A stretch of DNA of 6,054 bases from NCBI GenBank assembly GCA_030597645.1, contig JAUVRN010000136.1, positions 1-6,054 on the forward strand. The letters are read 5' to 3'. The DNA is from Candidatus Zixiibacteriota bacterium. Lineage in GTDB: Bacteria; Zixibacteria; MSB-5A5; JAUVRN01. The notes below the pieces were generated by a model. It saw only the letters and a program-made list of their open reading frames with translations. It was not told the origin of the DNA and ran no database searches. The translations under genes were made by a program, and so were the position numbers. Positions 1-6,054 of this stretch are shown in pieces. Numbering within the stretch: position 1 is the first letter of the stretch; each line of letters starts with the position of its first letter.

Positions 1-87
1 ATAGCACCAGACCCCAGAGGTCGTCCGCTATGTCCGTTGGGAGCAACGTCCGCAGTCCTGATCGCCTGCACTACCCGTCCCAGCAGG

Positions 88-111
88 GTGCGAGGTGTGG
101 TGCGTGCGAGG
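88..111. repeat. 8-bp direct repeat upstream of the adaptor gene
   Basis: GTGCGAGG occurs at 88-95 and again at 104-111, a start-to-start distance of 16 bp, about 30 bp before the proposed start codon at 142. Such a pair could be a regulator binding site, but in GC-rich DNA an 8-bp repeat can arise by chance and no family of binding site is recognised. Confidence 0.3.
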
Positions 112-122
112 ATGCCCTGCCC

Positions 123-130
123 GGAGAGGA
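123..130 (+). promoter_or_regulatory. Ribosome binding site of the adaptor gene
   Basis: GGAGAGGA ends 11 nt before the ATG at 142. This purine-rich stretch supports that start rather than the in-frame ATG at 37 or the one at 112, neither of which gives a sensible N-terminus. The spacing is slightly long. Confidence 0.5.
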
Positions 131-141
131 AACCAGAACGC

Positions 142-1479
142 ATGAAATGGCGAAGCAGGAAAGTCTATATCGGTGGAGCGGTAGCCGTCGTACTCGCCCT
201 CGTAGCCCTCGGCGCCCTGTCGGGCTCCGACGATGACATCACCACCGTTCAGGCGGAGCTCGCATACCTCGACGAGATCGCCGAAGTCGTATCGGCCTCG
301 GGCCGCGTCGAACCGCAAACGCGGGTAGCCATCACGTCGGAAGTCTCTGCACAAATCATCGACACCTACGTGCGCGAAGGTGATCCGGTGGCACGGGGCG
401 ATGCCTTGCTGCTGCTCGACACCGTTCAGTTAAGGACGGACGAGGCCCAGGCGCGATACTCCATGGAGGAACTCACGGCCCGCGCGAAAGCCGCGCGCGC
501 CGGCTACGAGCGCGACAAGCTGGCGTACGAGCGACAGTCCGCCCTGCACAAGCAAGGCCTGGCTTCCGAGACCGAGTACACCAACTCCCGGTTCGCGCTC
601 GATGGCTCCATGGCGACGTGGGAGGCCATGCGTGCCCAGGTCAACACGGCCGCAGCGCGACTGGAGAAAGCCCGGGACAACCTGCGCAAGACGCGCATCG
701 TGGCACCCATGGCCGGTGTCGTGACCTACCTGGGCGCCGAAGTGGGCGAGATCGCACAGGCCCAGACCGCCTTTACCCAGGGCAAGACGCTACTCACCAT
801 CGCGGATCTGTCGGTGTTCGAAGTCGAAGTCGACGTGGACGAGACCGAGATTTCCAAGGTCTACTTCGACCAGGCCGCGGACATCCGAGTCGATGCCTTT
901 CACGATACGACGTTTGAGGGCCGTGTGGTGGAGATCGGCAACTCGGCGCGCGTGCTGGGCGAAGGCACGGAAGACTACACCACCAGTTTCCGTGTAAAGG
1001 TGCGGTTCGCCGATTCGGGTCTGCCGATGCGCCCCGGCATGTCCGCCACGGTGGACATCACTACGTCCCGTGAAGACGAAGCCCTGCTCATACCTTACGC
1101 CGCCGTGGTCACGCGCAAGATCGATCTGGACTCCGTCCGGTCCGCGGAGCAGTCCAAGCCGGACTCCGACGAAGTCGTGGCCGCGGAGCCGGAACCGACC
1201 CCGGCGCAGGCCGACACCACCGGCGAGACCGGTGGCAAACGGAAGAAGAGCAAGAAGGAGAAGAAGACCGGCGTCTTCGTATGTCGCGACGGCAAGGCCC
1301 ACTTCGTTGAAGTGACCACGGGCATCGCCGACGAGCAGAGTATCGTGGCGCTCACGGGGATCGTCCCGGGCGACACCGTGATATCCGGTTCCTTCCAGAC
1401 CCTGCGCAGCCTCTCCGACGGCGAAGCGGTTCAGATCGAAGAAAGCTCACTTGAGGACATGGGCTCCGAAGAGTCCTGA
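142..1479 (+). CDS. MacA/HlyD-type periplasmic adaptor subunit of an ABC exporter
   Basis: A 445-residue membrane fusion protein that should link an inner-membrane ABC permease to a TolC-like outer-membrane channel. Seen in order: a short basic N-terminus and one membrane helix (about residues 8-28); the first half of a lipoyl-like domain (about 47-93, with VREGDPVARGD); an alpha-helical hairpin (about 97-183); the second lipoyl half starting TRIVAPMAGVV (184-194); a beta-barrel (about 220-290); and a membrane-proximal domain opening with MRPGMSATVDI (296-306). The hairpin carries R131, L135 and S142 in the RxxxLxxxxxxS spacing known from TolC-docking adaptors. Residues about 327-375 form an unusual insert, acidic and Pro/Ala/Thr-rich, ending in a Lys-rich patch (366-375). 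The start at 142 is chosen for its ribosome binding site and because the anchor follows at once. Two MacB-like permeases lie directly downstream, which supports an ABC rather than an RND partner. The substrate cannot be read from sequence. Confidence 0.93.
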   Translation: MKWRSRKVYIGGAVAVVLALVALGALSGSDDDITTVQAELAYLDEIAEVVSASGRVEPQTRVAITSEVSAQIIDTYVREGDPVARGDALLLLDTVQLRTDEAQARYSMEELTARAKAARAGYERDKLAYERQSALHKQGLASETEYTNSRFALDGSMATWEAMRAQVNTAAARLEKARDNLRKTRIVAPMAGVVTYLGAEVGEIAQAQTAFTQGKTLLTIADLSVFEVEVDVDETEISKVYFDQAADIRVDAFHDTTFEGRVVEIGNSARVLGEGTEDYTTSFRVKVRFADSGLPMRPGMSATVDITTSREDEALLIPYAAVVTRKIDLDSVRSAEQSKPDSDEVVAAEPEPTPAQADTTGETGGKRKKSKKEKKTGVFVCRDGKAHFVEVTTGIADEQSIVALTGIVPGDTVISGSFQTLRSLSDGEAVQIEESSLEDMGSEES

Positions 1480-1512
1480 TCCGGTCCAAGTGCTGGCGAG
1501 AAGAACGACGGT

Positions 1513-2736
1513 ATGATTCTCCTGGGAATCCTCAAGGAATCCATCGCGGCCCTGTGGGCCAACCGGTTGCGCTCTTTTCTGACATTGCTGGGTATGGTGA
1601 TGGGCGTGACCTCCGTCATCACGATCGTCTCCACCGTGGAGGGCATGCAGAACAGCATCGAGGACGCCCTTTCCACACTGGGACCGCACTCGTTCATCGT
1701 CACACGCTTCGGCGTCGGCATGACCATGACCGAGTACCTGGAACGCATGCGGCGCAAGAAACTCACGCGCGGTCTGATCGAACCGATCGAGGAGGGGTGC
1801 CCCGACTGCGAGTACGTGGGCGCAGAGGGTTATTCCTCGGACCATCTCAAGTACGGCCGAACCCGCATGCGCTGGGTGCAGATCTACGGCCAGACGCCCA
1901 CCGTAATGGAGGCACAGGCCCTGGATGTAGCCATCGGACGCTCCCCGAGTTGGGAAGATGATCGGCGCCGTCGGCAGGTGGCTCTGATCGGAGACCTGGT
2001 GCGAGAACGGCTATTCGGCGAGCGCGAGGCTCTCGGTGAACGAATCTGGATCGGTTCGCGCGAATACACCGTGGTCGGGGTAGCCGAACGCCAGGGGGGG
2101 ATGCTCGGCGAGGAGCTGGACGAGTTCGTAATCATTCCGCTATCCACGCACCAGAAGATCTATCGGCAGCCCGGCAACCCGGTGAATCTGATCATCAGTG
2201 CCGTGAGCCTGGAGCGGCGCCAGTCCGCCATGGACCAGGTGCGCGTGGTGCTGCGCTCCGCGCGGCGCGTCACGTACGAAGAGGACGATGACTTCACGAT
2301 CATGACGCCGGACGCGATCATGAGCTTCATCAACGACATCACGCGGGGGTTTCGCGTGATCATGGTGTCGCTGCCTCTTCTCTCCATCGTGGTGGGCGGC
2401 ATCGTGATCATGAACATCATGATGATCTCGGTGACCGAACGCATCCGGGAAATCGGCATCCGCAAGGCGCTGGGCGCACGCCGCGCACACATCATGACCC
2501 AGTTCCTGTACGAATCGCTCATCCTCTCGGTGATGGGCGGCCTCATCGGCATTGGACTGGGCATCTGGGCCGGTCAATCCATGCTCAGTTCGTGGATGGA
2601 CATACAGGTCGCACCCACGACGATGGCGATCGTACTGGGGGTGGGCATATCGTCCGGAGTCGGCCTGTTCTTCGGCATCTACCCGGCCACCCGCGCCGCA
2701 CGCCTCGATCCGGTGGAGGCCCTGGGATATGAGTAA
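1513..2736 (+). CDS. MacB/FtsX-type ABC transporter permease (first of two)
   Basis: A 407-residue inner-membrane permease with the four-helix MacB layout. An amphipathic N-terminal helix leads into transmembrane helix 1 (about 21-43). A large periplasmic MacB-type core domain follows (about 45-275), then helix 2 (about 281-307), helix 3 (about 330-355) and helix 4 (about 369-391). The conserved stretch VTERIREIGIRKALGAR (307-323) is the cytoplasmic segment expected to contact the ATPase. The C-terminus RLDPVEALGYE is typical of the family. Unlike Escherichia coli MacB there is no N-terminal ATPase domain, so a separate nucleotide-binding protein is needed. The gene starts 33 nt after the adaptor with only a weak purine-rich site (GAGAAG at 1498-1503), and its end overlaps the second permease. 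A CPDC motif (C96, C99) sits in the periplasmic domain. Lipoprotein-release (LolC/E-like) function is an alternative, but the neighbouring adaptor favours MacAB-like export. Confidence 0.92.
   Translation: MILLGILKESIAALWANRLRSFLTLLGMVMGVTSVITIVSTVEGMQNSIEDALSTLGPHSFIVTRFGVGMTMTEYLERMRRKKLTRGLIEPIEEGCPDCEYVGAEGYSSDHLKYGRTRMRWVQIYGQTPTVMEAQALDVAIGRSPSWEDDRRRRQVALIGDLVRERLFGEREALGERIWIGSREYTVVGVAERQGGMLGEELDEFVIIPLSTHQKIYRQPGNPVNLIISAVSLERRQSAMDQVRVVLRSARRVTYEEDDDFTIMTPDAIMSFINDITRGFRVIMVSLPLLSIVVGGIVIMNIMMISVTERIREIGIRKALGARRAHIMTQFLYESLILSVMGGLIGIGLGIWAGQSMLSSWMDIQVAPTTMAIVLGVGISSGVGLFFGIYPATRAARLDPVEALGYE
2715..2719 (+). promoter_or_regulatory. Ribosome binding site of the second permease, inside the first
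   Basis: GGAGG lies within the last codons of the first permease and ends 9 nt before the ATG at 2729. It fixes that start in preference to the upstream in-frame ATG at 2552, whose extension would be Arg/Trp/Ser-rich shadow sequence of the first permease. Confidence 0.7.
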
Positions 2737-3982
2737 GGCGCAATACACCTGGGCCGAAGTCAAAGAGGGCATGCGCCAGGCTCTGAATGCCGTGCGTGCC
2801 AACAAATTCCGCAGCGTGATGACGATCATCGGTGTCATGATCGGTGTGGGTGCGGTCATCCTCGTCAACACGATCATGGACGGATTCAACGAATACGCCG
2901 AAACATCCATCGAACGTATCGGCAGCAACGTGATCTACGTCACCAAGTGGGCACCGGGCACCGACTTCGACAATCTCACTCCGGAACAGCGCCGCCGACC
3001 GAACATCACCATGAAGGAGGCCTACGCCATTCAGGACCGGTGCAGGCTGATCAAGGCGGTATCTCCACAGAAGCGCGCGTACAACAACATTGCCAAATAC
3101 GAGAACAAATCGATCCGCAATCCCGATGACTTCCGGGGTTGCTGGCCCGAACTGGCCGACGTGACCGATCGCGACGTCACGTATGGTCGCTTCATCGATC
3201 ACACGGACATGTCTCGCAAGGCGATGGTCTGCGTGATCGGCCCTGAGGTGGCCGATGCCCTCTTCGACCACCACGCCGAGGCCGTGGGCAAGGAGATCCG
3301 CATCAACGGCTGGAAGTTCCAGGTCGTGGGCGTACAGGAACGCGTCGAAGATCTCTTCGGCATCAGCGAGAACGACTTCATCTTCATTCCGATGACCACC
3401 TTCGAACGGCTTTACCCCAAGGAGGAGCGCGTCATCCTGTTTGCCAGCGCCGTGAGCCGGCAGCTCTTTGCCGACGCCCTGGACGAAGTCACCAATGTGC
3501 TCCGCCGTGTAAGGCGCGTTCGACCCGAGGAAGAGAACAACTTCGGCTTTCTCACCCAGGATCGTTTCAAGGATGAAGTGGCCGGCATCACCAGCAAAGT
3601 GCAGATGGGCGCCACGGCCGTCGCCCTGGTGGGCCTGCTGGTGGGCGTGGTCGGCGTGATGAACATCATGCTGGTGGCGGTGACACAACGGACCCGCGAG
3701 ATCGGCATCCGCAAGGCCCTCGGTGCCCGGCGACGTGCCGTGCTATTCCAGTTTCTGGTCGAGGCCGTCACGCTGACCGGGATGGGAGGCGTGGTAGGCA
3801 TCGTGATGGGCGCCGTGGTCGGGCTCATCGTCACCAGCGCGCTGGATTGGAAGTACCAGCTCTCACCCCTCTGGACCATGGTCGGCTTGGCCGTGTCCAT
3901 CGGCACCGGATTGCTGGCCGGCATGTACCCTGCCTGGCGCGCCTCACGCCTGGACCCGATCGAGGCTCTGCGGTACGAGTAG
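2729..3982 (+). CDS. MacB/FtsX-type ABC transporter permease (second of two)
   Basis: A 417-residue paralogue of the preceding permease. Transmembrane helix 1 spans about 28-50, the large periplasmic MacB core domain about 52-290, helix 2 about 295-319, helix 3 about 338-370 and helix 4 about 381-402. The cytoplasmic coupling segment TQRTREIGIRKALGAR (319-334) and the ending RLDPIEALRYE closely match the first permease, so both probably bind the same ATPase and form a heterodimer. The periplasmic domains differ much more than the membrane cores, which suggests unequal roles in contacting adaptor or substrate. The start codon overlaps the end of the first permease by 8 nt (ATGAGTAA), typical of translational coupling and equal dosage. 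No ATPase domain is present. Ends with TAG, followed within about 13 nt by a hairpin. Confidence 0.93.
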   Translation: MSKAQYTWAEVKEGMRQALNAVRANKFRSVMTIIGVMIGVGAVILVNTIMDGFNEYAETSIERIGSNVIYVTKWAPGTDFDNLTPEQRRRPNITMKEAYAIQDRCRLIKAVSPQKRAYNNIAKYENKSIRNPDDFRGCWPELADVTDRDVTYGRFIDHTDMSRKAMVCVIGPEVADALFDHHAEAVGKEIRINGWKFQVVGVQERVEDLFGISENDFIFIPMTTFERLYPKEERVILFASAVSRQLFADALDEVTNVLRRVRRVRPEEENNFGFLTQDRFKDEVAGITSKVQMGATAVALVGLLVGVVGVMNIMLVAVTQRTREIGIRKALGARRRAVLFQFLVEAVTLTGMGGVVGIVMGAVVGLIVTSALDWKYQLSPLWTMVGLAVSIGTGLLAGMYPAWRASRLDPIEALRYE

Positions 3983-3994
3983 ACCGAGGACTGC

Positions 3995-4021
3995 CGGGCC
4001 CGGACCGATGATTCGGGCTTG
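3995..4021 (+). terminator. Possible hairpin at the end of the exporter operon
   Basis: Bases 3995-4004 can pair with 4012-4021: ten pairs, three of them G-U, around a 7-nt loop. The hairpin begins 13 nt after the stop codon of the second permease. No run of T follows, so it is not a classical intrinsic terminator; it could stabilise the 3' end of the transcript. An alternative stem, GATTCG (4010-4015) with CGAATC (4023-4028), competes with it. Pairing was done by eye. Confidence 0.3.
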
Positions 4022-4136
4022 ACGAATCCTGCCAACAGGTTAGCTTCCAAATCGTAATCAATTCATACGTGTGGTCGGCCTGTCCCCTGTGAGGCGGCCG
4101 TGCGCCGGAGCATTCCGAATTCAGAGTTCACAGTAG

Positions 4137-4165
4137 TTTACGGGTCGATCCGAGCGCCTTATCAT
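4137..4165 (+). promoter_or_regulatory. Possible sigma70-like promoter of the secreted-protein gene
   Basis: TTTACG (4137-4142) and TATCAT (4160-4165) are separated by 17 nt, matching the -35 and -10 consensus at 4 and 5 of 6 positions. Transcription from here would give a leader of roughly 90 nt before the ATG at 4266. The organism's promoter consensus is unknown, so this is only a candidate. Confidence 0.3.
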
Positions 4166-4253
4166 CCCGCTTGTCGCTCGCGTAGCCTAATCCAGTGCAA
4201 GACAACATGTTACGACAGCAACGCCTCTACACCACGACGAACCTCACCTGATC

Positions 4254-4257
4254 GGAG
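4254..4257 (+). promoter_or_regulatory. Ribosome binding site of the secreted-protein gene
   Basis: GGAG sits 8 nt before the ATG at 4266. With the signal peptide that follows directly, it supports this start over the in-frame ATG at 4338, which would lose the signal peptide. Confidence 0.6.
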
Positions 4258-4265
4258 CTACGATA

Positions 4266-6054
4266 ATGAAGGCACCACGCATCCTCTTCACACTGGCCCT
4301 TATCCTGATCACAGTGTCAGCCACTGAGACGTGGGGTATGAGAGTGCCCGAGCGCCTGCGCCATCACGGCAGGCTGCTCAACACCGACGGCAGCCCGGCG
4401 TCTGGAACCCACACCATGACGCTGAGCCTTTGGGACGAACCGGTGGTCGGGTCCAAGGTGAAAGAGGTCGTCAGGACCGTGTCGGTCTCCGCAGAAGGCC
4501 TGTACACGGTGGAAATGGGAGGCGACGGCTCGCTGACCGTGGACGATCTGGTCAATCCGAACGATCCCGATTCCGTGATCGAACTCTGGCTCGAGATCGA
4601 CGTGGACGGACTGGGCCCCCTCGGGCCACGCATCCGACTCGAATCGGTGCCGTTTGCCGTGGGCGCGTACCGCGTCGCGGGCGACTTCTTTACGGAGCAC
4701 AACCAGATCACGATGATGGACGATGACTCCGGCGAACCACTGATGAAATTCAAAGCCAGTAAGGTGTTCAAAGAAAAGCTGCAATATTATGAAGAGCCGG
4801 CCGGCGGCGGGCCTGCCGAGCTGTCCATGGAAGTCTTCACCATCGGCGGTATGGCCACGGGCAGACGTCAGCACATGCCGATCAAATTCACCGGAGCCGT
4901 GCTGCCGGCGGACGTACCCGGTTATGAAGTCATCACCGACACCGCTGGCACACACAGCATGGCGGCCAAGAACAGCGCCACCGGTCACTCGAGCTGGATG
5001 AAATGGTCGACCACGGATCTGGGTGCCGAGCACGAGCTTGTGGATGGTGAAGGACTGACCAGCAATCGCCTTAGGCTAGGTACGACAGCAGGACAGGGCT
5101 CAGAACTCAGCCTCTCGACTTCGGGTCCGGGAACGGAAGACGCGAAGATCGTAATCCACACGCCGGAGTGGACCGACCTGAATACATCGGACCCCGGCAT
5201 ACAGATCATCAAGGTAGACGCCGGTGGCGACAGCGCCATCACCACAGCCCTCAACGCACACCTCCATATCAAGACCAACGGCGTGGCAGGCGAGAACCAG
5301 ATGGACTTCGATGTGCGTGGCGATACCGCCCGCATGGAGATGACCAGCAACCCCGGCGGCAGCGGTGGCGGCGGGCGCGTGGTGGTGGAAGCCACATCGA
5401 ACGCCGGTGCCATGTCGGAACTGCGAGTCACCAACGTGGGCATCCACGGTGAGGACGGCGTGACCGTCCACTCGTCCAACGGGCGCAAGACCGTCCGCGC
5501 TCACGATTTTCTGATCGGTGGCGACACGGCCGGGGCCTGGGATCTGACCATCGACACCTCGGGAACCAGCCTGAGGATGAACAAGGCCGATCTCGTCAAC
5601 ACGCTCGTCAGCAAGGGCAGCAGTGCGTCCATGAGCATCCTGGACATTGGCTCCAGTGGGCAGAACGGCTTTGTCATGCAGCACAACCAGACCGATCTCG
5701 ACTTTGTTATGCGAAACACCAACTCGAGCGGATCGGATTCCTCCTTCATTGCAATGCACACGGACAGTGCGCTCGTTGATCTGCACATGCATCAGGAGAC
5801 CACGAGCGGTCAGATGGATATCCACATCAAGCCCAACCGCATCGAGATGACGGACGCGCAGACATCACCCTCGCAGATCAAGGTATTGCTCACACCGTCT
5901 GCTACGGAGATGACCAAGACCGTACTCTCCGTTCCTGAGACCGTCTACGAAGTCGACGCCAACGGCACACCCACGGGTGCCTCGCTGCGTATCCGCTACC
6001 CGTCGGGGACCGGAGGAGCGACCGAAGTGTTCGTGGGTGGGCTGAACGGCGACG
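4266..6054 (+). CDS. Large secreted, beta-rich fibre-like protein, cut by the window end
   Basis: At least 596 codons without a stop; the C-terminus lies beyond the window. Residues 1-19 look like a Sec signal peptide: a basic start, a hydrophobic core, and a possible cleavage after VSA (17-19). Residues about 33-138 resemble the N-terminal domain of many secreted proteins from environmental bacteria annotated as tail-fibre-like: an opening such as GRLLNTDGSPASGTHTMTL, a central ELWLEIDVDG, and a closing SVPFAVGAYRVAG (127-139). From about 265 to 560 the chain alternates short strands with Gly/Asn/Ser/Asp turns (for example ELSLSTSG, HLHIKTNG, GQMDIHIKPN), which suggests a beta-solenoid or fibre shaft. 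GGSGGGG (364-370) may be a flexible break. No cysteine was seen. In related proteins a C-terminal self-cleaving S74-type chaperone domain often follows; here that is only a possibility. Function is unknown; surface or extracellular structural role is inferred. Confidence 0.85.
   Translation, partial: MKAPRILFTLALILITVSATETWGMRVPERLRHHGRLLNTDGSPASGTHTMTLSLWDEPVVGSKVKEVVRTVSVSAEGLYTVEMGGDGSLTVDDLVNPNDPDSVIELWLEIDVDGLGPLGPRIRLESVPFAVGAYRVAGDFFTEHNQITMMDDDSGEPLMKFKASKVFKEKLQYYEEPAGGGPAELSMEVFTIGGMATGRRQHMPIKFTGAVLPADVPGYEVITDTAGTHSMAAKNSATGHSSWMKWSTTDLGAEHELVDGEGLTSNRLRLGTTAGQGSELSLSTSGPGTEDAKIVIHTPEWTDLNTSDPGIQIIKVDAGGDSAITTALNAHLHIKTNGVAGENQMDFDVRGDTARMEMTSNPGGSGGGGRVVVEATSNAGAMSELRVTNVGIHGEDGVTVHSSNGRKTVRAHDFLIGGDTAGAWDLTIDTSGTSLRMNKADLVNTLVSKGSSASMSILDIGSSGQNGFVMQHNQTDLDFVMRNTNSSGSDSSFIAMHTDSALVDLHMHQETTSGQMDIHIKPNRIEMTDAQTSPSQIKVLLTPSATEMTKTVLSVPETVYEVDANGTPTGASLRIRYPSGTGGATEVFVGGLNGD

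Larger units (their letters stand above)
1..141. other. Upstream region without a convincing gene
   Basis: The frame of the adaptor gene stays open from here back to the window edge, so a longer N-terminus cannot be formally excluded. The extra peptide it would encode is rich in Arg, Pro and Cys and would place unrelated sequence before a good membrane anchor, so I treat it as untranslated. The frame starting at base 2 begins with TAG and stops again at 59-61. No recognisable end of an upstream gene and no good sigma70-like promoter pair was found. The stretch contains a direct repeat (88-111) and the ribosome binding site of the adaptor. Confidence 0.5.
3983..4265. other. Intergenic region between the exporter operon and the secreted-protein gene
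   Basis: About 280 nt with no supported gene. It holds a hairpin near the operon end (3995-4021), an AT-richer patch (about 4040-4070), a possible sigma70-like promoter (4137-4165) and a GGAG ribosome binding site (4254-4257). A small open frame at 4100-4327 runs into the next gene in another frame, lacks a family signature and is not accepted as a gene. No tRNA or structured RNA was recognised. Confidence 0.6.

Noticed and set aside
37..141. N-terminal extension of the adaptor from the ATG at 37
   Set aside because: It adds 35 Arg/Pro/Cys-rich residues before a good anchor, while the ATG at 142 has a purine-rich ribosome binding site.
2552..2728. Longer second permease starting at 2552
   Set aside because: The extension overlaps the first permease out of frame and reads as Arg/Ser/Trp-rich shadow; the ATG at 2729 has GGAGG at proper spacing and gives a standard N-terminus.
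2585..3688. 367-residue open frame on the minus strand
   Set aside because: His/Asp/Val-rich antisense shadow of the two permeases, common in GC-rich DNA, with no family signature.
4100..4327. 75-residue open frame in the intergenic region
   Set aside because: Composition is not protein-like, there is no good ribosome binding site, and it overlaps the signal peptide of the next gene in another frame.
4317..5033. Minus-strand open frame, and a similar one at 5100-5825
   Set aside because: Both are antisense to the long secreted-protein frame, which has a signal peptide, a ribosome binding site and a recognisable domain.
5316..5324. RGD tripeptide (residues 351-353) in the secreted protein
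   Set aside because: A three-residue motif is expected by chance; nothing else suggests host-cell adhesion.
5754..5832. Met/His-rich stretch (about residues 497-522) as a metal-binding site
   Set aside because: The Met and His residues fall at alternating strand positions of the repeat pattern and form no known metal-binding motif.
1..6054. CRISPR array, tRNA/rRNA, insertion sequence or phage defence genes
   Set aside because: No regularly spaced repeats, RNA gene signatures, transposase or terminal inverted repeats were seen; the fibre-like protein alone does not indicate a prophage, as it has a signal peptide and no phage neighbours.

Overview
This GC-rich, densely coding window most likely comes from a Gram-negative bacterium. 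Two things point that way: an exporter built to reach a TolC-type outer-membrane channel, and a downstream secreted protein whose N-terminal domain resembles those in fibre-like proteins of environmental, often uncultured, phyla (Eisenbacteria, Latescibacterota, Krumholzibacteriota, Gemmatimonadota, Planctomycetota and similar). The phylum guess is inference from protein style only. All four supported genes are on the + strand.

Positions 1-141 hold no convincing gene, but contain an 8-bp direct repeat and a purine-rich ribosome binding site. Positions 142-3982 form a compact operon: a membrane-anchored periplasmic adaptor of the MacA/HlyD type, then two paralogous MacB/FtsX-type ABC permeases. 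The adaptor and first permease are 33 nt apart, and the two permease genes overlap by 8 nt. Neither permease carries an ATPase domain and no ATPase gene lies in the window, so the nucleotide-binding subunit must be encoded elsewhere, perhaps just outside. The likely assembly is a heterodimeric permease with a separate ATPase, coupled by the adaptor to a TolC-like channel. The adaptor carries the RxxxLxxxxxxS pattern known from TolC-docking hairpin tips.

Positions 3983-4265 are intergenic, with a hairpin just after the operon and a possible sigma70-like promoter. From 4266 to the window end runs an open reading frame of at least 596 codons that is cut by the window edge. It encodes a cysteine-free protein with a signal peptide, an N-terminal beta domain found in many secreted tail-fibre-like proteins of environmental bacteria, and a long region of short alternating beta strands and Gly/Asn/Ser turns. 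It is the least understood gene here. Its separate promoter and terminator-like boundary suggest it is not part of the exporter operon, although it could be a surface or periplasmic client.

No RNA gene, CRISPR array, insertion sequence or attachment site was seen. The exporter is a recognisable family; the possible novelty lies in the secreted protein and in some details of the adaptor.
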